A stretch of 64,000 nt of DNA from Promicromonospora sp049532985 (lineage in GTDB: Bacteria; Actinomycetota; Actinomycetes; Actinomycetales; Cellulomonadaceae), in contig NZ_CP186693.1 in the NCBI RefSeq assembly GCF_049532985.1, positions 3,720,001 through 3,784,000 on the forward strand, written 5' to 3'. Under the pieces are notes generated by a model that did no database searches, was not told the DNA's origin, and saw nothing but the letters and a program-made list of their open reading frames with translations. Positions 17,700-24,916 of this stretch are shown one piece after another (within the stretch, counting starts at the first letter, position 1; every line of letters starts with the position of its first letter). Position numbers and translations under genes: made by a program.

Positions 17700-18914
17700 G
17701 TGAGTGATCAGAAGATCTTCGGAGCGCGCGTCGCAACGCTGCGCAAGGAGCGCAAGCTCTCACAGAAGGACCTCGGCGCCGAGCTTGCTCGGTCCGAGTC
17801 CTGGGTGTCGCAGGTTGAGCGTGGAGTTCTGCCGGTAGACCGGCTGTCCACGCTCCAGACCCTCGCGGACGCCCTTGAGGTCTCTGTGCTGGACCTGCGT
17901 TCGGATGCCGTCCAGCCACCCGAGGACGGCCCGACCGAACCCGGTAGCGACCTAGATGGCATCCGACTGGCACTGACCGGCTACCCCGGGATCGCAACCT
18001 TGCTGGAGGACTCGGCACCGGCCGATGAACGGCCGATCGACGAGCTACGTCAGCACGTTGACCGGCTGTGGGAGCTGGCTCACGCCTCGGCGTTCAGCGA
18101 GATTGGGGAGGAACTCGTCACGCTCATTCCGATGCTGGAACGCCGTGTCCGACGGAGTGCTGCGACGGATGCGGAGCACGAGGTTCTCGCCCAGGTCTTC
18201 CAAGTCACCGCCGCCGTGCTGGCGCGGCAGGACGAGGCGGACGCGGCATGGGTGGCGTCCGACCGCGCCATCGCTGCCGCCGGGCCATCTGGACAGCCCC
18301 TGGAGGTGGTGGCCGGTACGTTCCGTCTGGCCCACACATTCCTGCGGGTCCAGCGGCCGGAGCAGGCCGAATATGCAACGTCTGAGGCGATCCGGGCGCT
18401 TCAGCCAAAGCTCGACGACGGGTCGCTGAGCACGGAGAGCAAGTCGCTCTACGGCGCTCTGCAGCTCGTCCGAGCGGTCATCAGCTCACGGGAGGGAGAC
18501 AGGACCGCCACACACAAGTGGCTTGACCAGGCCCGCGCCGTTGCGGGGGACGTCGGCCCAGGCCGAAGCGACTTCGGAACGGAGTTCGGCCCGGCCAACG
18601 TGGAGATTCACGCGGTCACCGCGTCGGTAGACCTCGGCGATGCCGGGATGGCACTCGACCTGGCCGAGCAGATCGACACGAGCGAGCTCTCGGCGGAGCG
18701 GCGGAGTCGGCTGCTCCTCGACAAGGCGCGGGCGTATACACAGCGTCGGCAGGTGGGCGAGGCCGTTGCCGCGCTCCTTGAAGCGGAGGAGCTGGCGCCG
18801 GAGCAGATCCGCTCGCATCCGTTGGCGCGGCAGGCGATCCGTGACCTCATGCAGATCAGTCGCCGGACTCCTGTGGACCTACAGGAGCTAGCCCGGCGCG
18901 CAACGGTCACGTGA
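17700..18914 (+). CDS. XRE-family regulator with TPR-like C-terminal domain
   Basis: 404 residues. Residues 7-62 are an XRE helix-turn-helix (FGARVATLRKERKLSQKDLG, then SESWVSQVERGVLPVDRLST). The remaining 320 residues are helical and repeat-like (ALDLAEQIDTSELSAERRSR, VGEAVAALLEAEELAPEQIR), as in the peptide-sensing RNPP type and in many Streptomyces HTH-TPR proteins. The GTG start has only weak ribosome-site support. It faces away from xis/int and starts at the truncated end of the replication remnant. Likely role: control of element genes, possibly by quorum peptide; inferred. A terminator follows at 18929. Confidence 0.75.
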   Translation: MSDQKIFGARVATLRKERKLSQKDLGAELARSESWVSQVERGVLPVDRLSTLQTLADALEVSVLDLRSDAVQPPEDGPTEPGSDLDGIRLALTGYPGIATLLEDSAPADERPIDELRQHVDRLWELAHASAFSEIGEELVTLIPMLERRVRRSAATDAEHEVLAQVFQVTAAVLARQDEADAAWVASDRAIAAAGPSGQPLEVVAGTFRLAHTFLRVQRPEQAEYATSEAIRALQPKLDDGSLSTESKSLYGALQLVRAVISSREGDRTATHKWLDQARAVAGDVGPGRSDFGTEFGPANVEIHAVTASVDLGDAGMALDLAEQIDTSELSAERRSRLLLDKARAYTQRRQVGEAVAALLEAEELAPEQIRSHPLARQAIRDLMQISRRTPVDLQELARRATVT

Positions 18915-18928
18915 TGCGTGCACGCCCT

Positions 18929-18976
18929 GAGAACGGTGGTGGTCCGACCTGGCCGGGTGGGACCACCACCGTTCTC
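18929..18976 (+). terminator. Terminator after XRE-TPR regulator
   Basis: GAGAACGGTGGTGGTC pairs with GACCACCACCGTTCTC across a 16-base loop, 14 bases after the stop codon. Confidence 0.8.
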
Positions 18977-19054
18977 TGCTGCCGCCGGGTGATGTTGAAA
19001 TCCGAGTGCACTCTGTCGTGGTGAGAGAAGTCATGAGTCAGCAAGACTTCGGAT

Positions 19055-19630
19055 GTGACTCTTACGGCTGAAACTGCTGGCACGCTTGAGCTCTGGGCTC
19101 CGTACTTCGCAGCTGGCATTGCGCTCATCATCGGCATCCTTGCCCCGCTGCTCTCGGCACGCATCGCTCGCAAGACTGCAGAGCGCACGCTTCAAGCGCA
19201 GCGGGAACTCGCGAATGCAGATCGACTGTGGCACAAACGTGCCGAGACCTACGAGTCTCTCCTTCGGTGGGCAGGGGAGATACGAGCGACGATGTTCGAG
19301 GCTGATGCTCCTCCCCCAGAAGCAGTCGCCACTTGGCGTGAGCACACGACAATCGAGCTTCCGAACGAGCTACAGGTTCGCCTGGCCGCCTATGCATCTG
19401 GGGCTGTCTACGACGCAGCGCGCTTCTTCACGAGGTCGCTGGAGGCCCTCGCTAGCTCGCTCCTCGCAGACCTGGAGTCGGGAGCCGATTCTGAACCGAC
19501 ATACCCAGCCGCCAGCGACTTCCACAACGCCATCGCCAACCAGATGACAAGCCTCATCAGTGATGAACTACATGGTGTCGCGGTTCCCGACCACGGGCGT
19601 GCCACAGGGTCGATCAACCTGCCCTTGTAG
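19055..19630 (+). CDS. Hypothetical membrane-anchored protein (element cargo)
   Basis: 191 residues, not recognised. One transmembrane helix near residues 15-34 (YFAAGIALIIGILAPLLSA) is followed by a basic amphipathic stretch (RIARKTAERTLQAQRELA) and DRLWHKRAETYESLLRWAG, a W/KRxExYxxLL pattern seen in many small cytosolic-facing membrane proteins of accessory regions. The rest is helical. GTG at 19055 has little ribosome-site support. A 12-codon frame, ATG 19033 to TGA 19071 (MSQQDFGCDSYG), has AGAGAAG upstream and overlaps the start, so initiation may be coupled to it. The plan parallels the 14780 protein, but sequence similarity is not obvious. Function unknown. Confidence 0.6.
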   Translation: MTLTAETAGTLELWAPYFAAGIALIIGILAPLLSARIARKTAERTLQAQRELANADRLWHKRAETYESLLRWAGEIRATMFEADAPPPEAVATWREHTTIELPNELQVRLAAYASGAVYDAARFFTRSLEALASSLLADLESGADSEPTYPAASDFHNAIANQMTSLISDELHGVAVPDHGRATGSINLPL

Positions 19631-19645
19631 GGGCACCCGCAAGCG

Positions 19646-19667
19646 GTACTGCTGGACTATCTGCTGG
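19646..19667 (+). repeat. 22-bp direct repeat, right copy
   Basis: Matches 14689-14710 with one base change, same orientation, 99 bp before attR. See the left copy. Confidence 0.55.
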
Positions 19668-19766
19668 TTCACGCGCGCGTGCAGCCGTGCACGAGCACGA
19701 ACGAATCTGGACGCCTCAGCGGCAGCAAGAACCAGGTCGACGCAGCGAATAGCCGACCCAACTTGG

Positions 19767-19810
19767 CTCCGGAGCAGAAGGTCGGGGGTTCGAATCCCTT
19801 CAGGCGCACA
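19767..19810 (+). repeat. attR core, 44-bp direct repeat
   Basis: Exact copy of 14569-14612. It is only the 3' half of tRNA-Arg; the upstream sequence has no D arm or 5' acceptor strand, so it is not a tRNA gene. Confidence 0.92.
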
Positions 19811-19817
19811 CACCGGG

Positions 19818-19860
19818 AAAGGGCCCCTCACCTGGCATCACGCCAGATGAGGGGCCCTTT
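19818..19860 (+). terminator. Original chromosomal terminator of tRNA-Arg, now past attR
   Basis: AAAGGGCCCCTCA pairs with TGAGGGGCCCTTT, with an inner CCTGG/CCAG stem. It begins seven bases after the tRNA-derived repeat, matching a terminator that served the tRNA before insertion. Confidence 0.75.
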
Positions 19861-20018
19861 CGCTGTCCGGGGCCGGGCGCGATTCCCCACCACGTCCCAC
19901 GGTGCGCGGCGTGCGCGTGTATCGCGAGGCGTGCCTCCGGCACCATGGGTCAAACGGCCGGCGAGCCCCTCGCTGTGGGCCCGGCGGGTGGACGACTGCC
20001 CGCGGCCGCCCACGAGAA

Positions 20019-20090
20019 GTGCGCCTCTACCCAGTCATTGCGCCCAGAACCGAGCGGGATTCTGGGCGCAATGACTGGGTAGAAGCGCAC
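20019..20090. repeat. Inverted repeat with 31-bp arms
   Basis: The left arm (20019-20049) and right arm (20060-20090) pair over all 31 positions except one G:T, around a ten-base loop. The right arm begins TTCTGGGCGCAATGACTGGG. It has no U tract and does not follow a gene closely. It could be a relic miniature transposable element, a structured RNA or a barrier terminator. Confidence 0.7.
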
Positions 20091-20301
20091 CTCCGCCCCG
20101 GCAGCCCACCCGGTCGTCCTCGTCCGGCCCGGAGCCGGACCCGTCGACGACCAAGCCGCTGGACCTACCGAGGAACCGGACCCACCGAGGAACACAGACG
20201 AACACACCGGCGACGCCCAGACCACCCTGCCGGTAGCAGGTCGGCGCAAGGGCCTCCCCACGGCACCGACGGACGCCGCACCCCGTAGAGTCCGCCCCGT
20301 C

Positions 20302-21099
20302 ATGACCCCCACCCTCGACCTCACGACCACGGTCGTCATCGGCGGCACCCTCGCCACGCTCCTCATGGGCCTGGCCAAGACCGGCCTGCCGCCCCTGGGC
20401 GCACTGGGCGCCGCCGTCATCGCGTCGGTCCTCCCGCCCGTCCCGGCGGCCGGCGTCGCGCTGCCCCTGCTCATCGTCGGTGACCTCGTCGCCGTCGCCA
20501 CCTACGGCCGCGACGTGCGGTGGCAGATCCTGCGTACCCTGCTCCCCGGCGTCACCCTCGGCCTCGTCGTGGGCTTCGCCGCCCTGCGCTGGGCCCCGCC
20601 CGACGTCAGCGCACGGATCGTCGGTGCCCTGCTCCTCCTCGCGGGACTGGGCGACCTCGTGCGGCAGGTCACCGCACGACGCGCGGCCGGCCGCCCGGGT
20701 GCCGAGACCGCCACCGGAGCCCACAGCAGCACACCGAACGCCCGCGAACGCCTGACCCGCGCCACCCTGGGCGCCATCGCCGGCGTCTCGACCATGATCG
20801 CGAACGCCGGCGGCCCGCCCATGAGCCTCTACCTGCTCCGCACCGGCGTCTCCCGCGCGGGCCTGCTCGGCACGGTCGCGCTCTTCTTCCTCACCGTGAA
20901 CATCGCCAAGCTGCCGTTCAGCGCGGGGCTCGGCCTCGTCTCGGCCGACTCCCTCCGGATCTCGCTCGTCCTGCTCCCGGGGCTGGTCGCGGGCCTCCTG
21001 CTCGGCCGCCTGGTGGCGCACCGCGTCTCCGGCCCCGTCTTCAGCACCGTCGTGCTGGTGATGACCGCGGTGGCCGGCGCACGCCTCCTGATCGGCTGA
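20302..21099 (+). CDS. TSUP-family (TauE/SafE) membrane transporter
   Basis: 265 residues with about eight hydrophobic segments in two halves. The conserved N-terminal GLAKTGLPPLGALGAA-type repeat recurs in the second half as ISTMIANAGGPPMSLYLL-like sequence (VSTMIANAGGPPMSLYLL). These are signatures of the TSUP family, which exports sulfite, sulfoacetate or related organosulfonates. It is a standalone gene; no sulfur genes adjoin it, so the substrate is open. Confidence 0.85.
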   Translation: MTPTLDLTTTVVIGGTLATLLMGLAKTGLPPLGALGAAVIASVLPPVPAAGVALPLLIVGDLVAVATYGRDVRWQILRTLLPGVTLGLVVGFAALRWAPPDVSARIVGALLLLAGLGDLVRQVTARRAAGRPGAETATGAHSSTPNARERLTRATLGAIAGVSTMIANAGGPPMSLYLLRTGVSRAGLLGTVALFFLTVNIAKLPFSAGLGLVSADSLRISLVLLPGLVAGLLLGRLVAHRVSGPVFSTVVLVMTAVAGARLLIG

Positions 21100-21125
21100 A
21101 CTACCGATACATCCCACGCTGCGGC

Positions 21126-21131
21126 TACTGT
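21126..21131 (+). promoter_or_regulatory. -10 box TACTGT of leaderless gene 21138
   Basis: TACTGT, six bases, then ATG 21138; no ribosome site between. Confidence 0.55.
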
Positions 21132-21137
21132 CCCGGT

Positions 21138-21698
21138 ATGCCCGACGAGTCCGTGGACTTCTACCCGTCCCGCGCCCACGTCCTCCTGCTCGCGCTCGGC
21201 GCCCTGGCCCTGGTCGCGCTCTGCGCCGTCGTCGCCTGGCTGGGCTTCGGCCTCGCGCAGACCAGCGGCTCCCGCGCGGCGCTGGCCGTGGTGTCGGTGA
21301 GCGCGATCGGCGTCCTCGTCTTCACGGGACTCGGTCTCATCGTGCTGCGCCGCCTCCTCCTGCCCACCTGGCCCGTGCTCACGCTGGACGGTGACGGCCT
21401 GGTCGACTGGCTGCCCAACCTCGGCGTCGAGCAGGTGCTCTGGTCAGAGGTCACGGGTGTCCGCGAGGTGCGGCTGGCCTTCCGCCGGGTGCTCGCCGTC
21501 GACGTCGCCGACCCGCGGGCTGTCGTCGCCCGCCAGCGCACCGTCGTCCGGCGCGTCGCAGCGTCCGTGCACGCGTCGCTGGTGGGCACGCCCGTGGTGC
21601 TCAAGCCGGGCAGCATCGCCGTGCGCCCGGAGGAGCTCTCGGCCACGTTGTCCCAGTTCGTGGCGGGACGCACGCCTGACACCGCCCCGGTTGCGTAG
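21138..21698 (+). CDS. STM3941-like two-helix membrane protein
   Basis: 186 residues. Two transmembrane helices (VLLLALGALALVALCAVVAW; VSVSAIGVLVFTGLGLIVL) are followed by a PH-like cytosolic domain (PVLTLDGDGLVDWLPNLGVE, LWSEVTGVREVRL). This resembles the STM3941 family of uncharacterised proteins; the match is from memory of the pattern. TACTGT six bases upstream and absence of a ribosome site indicate a leaderless message. No functional neighbours. Confidence 0.6.
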   Translation: MPDESVDFYPSRAHVLLLALGALALVALCAVVAWLGFGLAQTSGSRAALAVVSVSAIGVLVFTGLGLIVLRRLLLPTWPVLTLDGDGLVDWLPNLGVEQVLWSEVTGVREVRLAFRRVLAVDVADPRAVVARQRTVVRRVAASVHASLVGTPVVLKPGSIAVRPEELSATLSQFVAGRTPDTAPVA

Positions 21699-21753
21699 AC
21701 TTCTTGAATCATCCGCGGACAAGCACCGCGCACCCAGCAGGGCGAGGGGCCTC

Positions 21754-22416
21754 ATGAGCGACGACCGCTACGAACCCGGCCAGACCGATCCCGACCGCGG
21801 CTACGCCGACTTCGAGTTCGAGCGCCGGTTCTTCGTGCGCGACCTCCCGGACGAGCTCCGGGACGCACCCGCCCTCATCGTGCAGTCCTACTTCCTGGCC
21901 GACGACGGCTACGCCCTCCGCGTCCGGGTCCAGGCCGGCGACGTCGACGCCGACCTGACGGCGGACACCGACCCGGCGGAGCTCCTGCGGGCGCACACCG
22001 CCGACATCGACTTCGCCGCCGTCACCGTGAAGGGTCCCGCCGTGGGCGGTACCCGGTACGAGGCGGAGCGCGAGCTGGACCCGAACGTCGGCGTCGAGCT
22101 GGTGCGCCGCGGTGGTGCCCCGATCGTCAAGGTGCGGTACGCCGCATGGCTGGGCGCGGACGGCTGGTCCATCGACGTGTTCGGCGGTGCCAACCACCCG
22201 CTCGTCGTGGCCGAGTGCGAGCGCTCCGGCCCGGTCACGGGCCTGCAGATCCCGGACTTCTGCGTCACGGAGATCACCGACGACCGCCGCTTCTCGAACG
22301 AGTCCCTCGCGATGGAGCCCTACAGCGGCTGGGCCCCGGCCTTCGCCGCGGAGCTCGCGAGCGAGGGCCCGGTGTTCCGGCAGGACTTCGGGCCCAACAC
22401 GCACCTACGCCTCTGA
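21754..22416 (+). CDS. CYTH-domain protein
   Basis: 220 residues. The N-terminal FEFERRFFVRDLP is an ExExR/K signature of the CYTH tunnel fold (CyaB, thiamine triphosphatase, inorganic tripolyphosphatase). AVTVKGP and ERELD provide further charged strands, and IVKVRYAAWLG and ECERSGPV fit alternating metal- and phosphate-binding residues. Likely a triphosphate-binding hydrolase, substrate unknown. GGCGAGGGG precedes the ATG. It stands alone between a membrane protein and a convergent peptidase. Confidence 0.75.
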   Translation: MSDDRYEPGQTDPDRGYADFEFERRFFVRDLPDELRDAPALIVQSYFLADDGYALRVRVQAGDVDADLTADTDPAELLRAHTADIDFAAVTVKGPAVGGTRYEAERELDPNVGVELVRRGGAPIVKVRYAAWLGADGWSIDVFGGANHPLVVAECERSGPVTGLQIPDFCVTEITDDRRFSNESLAMEPYSGWAPAFAAELASEGPVFRQDFGPNTHLRL

Positions 22417-22441
22417 CAGGGGCGGGCGCGGGCACCGGGCT

Positions 22442-23701
22442 CTACCCGTGCCACTCACCCTTCTCGACGACGCCGGACACGAACTCCCAGTGCCACGGCT
22501 CGTACTTGCTGCCGCCGAGCTGCGCCCACGACGGGTTCTGCCACCCGTAGGACGGCGCGTTGGCCCAGAGCCACGAGAAGACCTCGCTGTCGCCGGTCTC
22601 CTTCGAGCAGAGGTCGATCGCGAGGCCCCAGCCGTGCATCGACGTGCCGGGCGACGCGGCGTACCAGCCGCGGGACGCCTTGAGCTCGTACTGCGTGTCC
22701 AGGTCGCGGTAGCTCGCCACGAGGCACATCTCGCGCCCGAACGACGCGCGGAACGCCTCGTTGAGGGCGCTGAGCGACATCGCGGCGTCGGGCCGCAGGT
22801 ACTCGCCCGCCTGCCACAGCTCGCACAGCGAGTGGTCCGCGAGCGCACCGTTGGTGCCCTCGACGGGCGCGTCGACGTCGCAGTCCGGCAGCGGGCTGCG
22901 GTCGAAGGACCGGCTCGCCGCCGACTCGGGCCGCGTCATCGCCTCCGCGCGCAGCACCGCGCCGGACGTCTCGGGCCGCTCCACGGGCTGGGTCACGAGG
23001 TCGAGCACGTTCGGCCCGGTCGGCGGCGCCTCGACCTCGAACGGGGACTCGCCCGACGGAGCCAGGCCCTGGGCGAACGGGGCCGCGATGGTCGCCGCGG
23101 CGAGCGTGCCGATGACCGTGGCCCGCGAGATGAGGCGCTGCCCCGCGGGTACCGAGGGTGCGCGGACCGGCCGCGGGATCGCGCCGGTGACGAGCTGGTC
23201 GAACGAGGCCGTACCCCGGGCGGCCGGCGGCGCGGTGGGCGTGGCCGGCACGGGCCGCGGAAGCAGCGGGATCTCGCCCGAGGGGTGCGGTAGCCGGGGC
23301 GGCCGCGCCGTCGGCACCGACGGACGGCCGGGAGCCGCCGCGGGCAGCGGCGTGACCTGCACGGCCGGGAGCGGCACCGACATCGGCGCCACGGGAAGGG
23401 TCTGGTGGGTGATCAGCGACGCGGGGACGGGCGGCTGCGCGAACGCGACCCGGGTCTCCGCGGCGATCCGGTTGCCCGCGGCCGACCACGGCGCGGAGGC
23501 CTGCGGGTGCGGCACGGGCGGGCGCGTGACAGGCGGGTGCGTCACGGGAGGGTGCGTGACGGGCGGATGTGCCACCGGCGGGTGCGTCGGGTGGTTCCGT
23601 GCTCCGCGGGCGCGGAGCGCCTGGGCCTGCTGCTCCGCCTCACGCCGTGCCCGGCGCGTCATGGGCGCGGGCTGCACGCTGGTCACAGCCGTGGACTCCA
23701 C
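22442..23701 (-). CDS. M15B-family D-alanyl-D-alanine carboxypeptidase with proline repeat
   Basis: 419 residues. The C-terminal 170 residues are a VanY-type zinc peptidase: SYRDLDTQYELKASRG, PGTSMHGWGLAIDLC (SxxxHxxGxAxD) and KYEPWHWEFV (final zinc His). Before it are one hydrophobic segment (SRATVIGTLAAATIAAPFAQ), a long Pro/Ala linker, and near residues 35-65 a tandem HPPVTHPPVT repeat. The hydrophobic segment probably anchors it so that the catalytic part trims peptidoglycan stem peptides outside. GTG at 23701 is chosen for GGAGGG four bases upstream; an ATG 13 codons later lacks one. The internal rather than N-terminal membrane segment is unusual. Confidence 0.85.
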   Translation of the reverse strand: MESTAVTSVQPAPMTRRARREAEQQAQALRARGARNHPTHPPVAHPPVTHPPVTHPPVTRPPVPHPQASAPWSAAGNRIAAETRVAFAQPPVPASLITHQTLPVAPMSVPLPAVQVTPLPAAAPGRPSVPTARPPRLPHPSGEIPLLPRPVPATPTAPPAARGTASFDQLVTGAIPRPVRAPSVPAGQRLISRATVIGTLAAATIAAPFAQGLAPSGESPFEVEAPPTGPNVLDLVTQPVERPETSGAVLRAEAMTRPESAASRSFDRSPLPDCDVDAPVEGTNGALADHSLCELWQAGEYLRPDAAMSLSALNEAFRASFGREMCLVASYRDLDTQYELKASRGWYAASPGTSMHGWGLAIDLCSKETGDSEVFSWLWANAPSYGWQNPSWAQLGGSKYEPWHWEFVSGVVEKGEWHG

Positions 23702-23869
23702 TGGCCCTCCGTCATCGTGTGTCCGCGGCCCCTCGCGGTGAACATGTCGCACGCGACACTAACCCTGGTCGAGCCCCCTGCCAAGCCCTGACGGGCGAAG
23801 TGCGCTACCCGTGCGTGACGCGTTCCCTACCCGTGCGCGACCGGGAGCCGGCGGACGGTCAACCCGCGA

Positions 23870-24916
23870 TCAACGACGCTGCATGGCGTCGCGCACCTCG
23901 CCCACCAGCTCCTCGAGGATGTCCTCCAGGAAGACGACGCCGAGCACCTGCCCCTCGGCGTCCTCCACCCGGGCCAGGTGCGCCCCGGAGCGCTGCATGA
24001 CGCGCAGCGCGTCCTCGACCTCGTCGCCCGGTGCGACGGCGGCCAGGGCGCGCACCCGCCAGGCGGCCACCGGTTCGAAGCGTGCCGGGCCGGTGGCGTA
24101 CAGCACGTCCTTGAGGTGCAGGTACCCGACCAGCTCGTCCCCCTCGTCCCGGCGGGCCACCACCGGGAACCGGCTGAAGCCGTGCCTGGACACGAGCCGC
24201 TCGATGTCGTCGGGCGTGCTGGCCTCGTCGACGGCGACCAGGCCGTCGACCGGCACCATCACGTCGCCCGCGGTGCGGTTGGAGAACTCGATGGCACCCG
24301 CGAGCAGGCCCTGCTCATCACGCAGCACGCCCTCGGCCTGGGAGTGCTCCACGATGGACTGCACCTCCTCGGCCGTGAACGCCGAGGCCACCTCGTCCTT
24401 CGGCTCCACGCCGGCGAGGCGCACCGCGTGGTTGGCGATCCAGTTCAGCGCGCCGATCACGGGGCGCAGCACCCGTCCGAGCAGCACCAGCGGCGGCCCG
24501 AACCACATGACCGCCCGGTCCGGACCCGCCACGGCGAGGTTCTTCGGCACCATCTCGCCGAGCACCACGTGCAGGTACACGACCAGCGACAGCGCGACGA
24601 CCAGCGCAATCGGGTGCGTGAGCTCGTCGCTCACGCCCAGGGCGTGCAGCGGGCCCTCCAGGAGGTGGGCGAGCGCCGGCTCCGCCACGATGCCGAGACC
24701 CGTGGAGCAGACGGTCACGCCGAGCTGCGCGCACGCCAGCATGAGCGACACGTGCTCCATCGCCCACAGCACGGTCGCGGCGCGGCGGTCACCCGCCGCG
24801 GCGAGCGGCTCGATGGCGCTGCGCCGTGCCGAGATGACGGCGAACTCGGCGCCGACGAAGAACGCGTTGCCCGCGAGCAGCACGAGCCCGACGACGAGTG
24901 CGGTGGTCGTGCTCAT
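23870..24916 (-). CDS. CNNM/CBS hemolysin-family protein (second of pair)
   Basis: 348 residues. The N-terminal DUF21/CNNM domain has three or four helices (LVVGLVLLAGNAFFVGAEFA, VALSLVVYLHVVLGEMVPKN) and the GEMVPKN motif, followed by two CBS motifs (AGDVMVPVDGLVAVDE, FSRFPVVARRD). It lacks the usual C-terminal CorC_HlyC domain, ending soon after the second CBS. The family is linked to magnesium or cobalt efflux in bacteria. Its ATG overlaps the stop of the upstream paralogue by four bases, so the two are coupled and may form a heteromer. Confidence 0.88.
   Translation of the reverse strand: MSTTTALVVGLVLLAGNAFFVGAEFAVISARRSAIEPLAAAGDRRAATVLWAMEHVSLMLACAQLGVTVCSTGLGIVAEPALAHLLEGPLHALGVSDELTHPIALVVALSLVVYLHVVLGEMVPKNLAVAGPDRAVMWFGPPLVLLGRVLRPVIGALNWIANHAVRLAGVEPKDEVASAFTAEEVQSIVEHSQAEGVLRDEQGLLAGAIEFSNRTAGDVMVPVDGLVAVDEASTPDDIERLVSRHGFSRFPVVARRDEGDELVGYLHLKDVLYATGPARFEPVAAWRVRALAAVAPGDEVEDALRVMQRSGAHLARVEDAEGQVLGVVFLEDILEELVGEVRDAMQRR

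Larger units (their letters stand above)
14569..19810. mobile_element. Integrative element at tRNA-Arg(CCG), about 5.2 kb, probably immobile
   Basis: Bounded by 44-bp direct repeats made from the tRNA 3' half. In order it holds: its own terminator, a membrane protein, a zinc-ribbon mini-protein, an integrase with an in-frame TAG (minus strand), a helix-turn-helix excisionase (minus), a headless remnant of a possible replication gene (minus), an XRE-TPR regulator (plus), and a second membrane protein. Base composition is visibly lower in GC than the flanks. No conjugation or intact replication gene is present, so it looks like a reduced, decaying relative of actinobacterial pSAM2-type elements or a small phage-satellite-like island. 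The integrase stop suggests it can no longer excise unless the stop is read through. Confidence 0.88.
19811..20301. other. Long intergenic region after attR
   Basis: 491 bp without a supported gene. It holds the terminator at 19818-19860 and the large inverted repeat at 20019-20090. TAGAGT at 20286-20291 could be the -10 of the TSUP gene. I see no ribosome sites or recognisable products in the open frames. Confidence 0.5.

Noticed and set aside
19033..19071. 12-codon frame MSQQDFGCDSYG as a separate gene
   Set aside because: Too short to support as a product; noted only as a possible coupling leader for the gene at 19055.
19750..19810. Second tRNA-Arg
   Set aside because: Only the 3' half (anticodon loop, T arm, acceptor 3' strand) is present; it is the attR copy.
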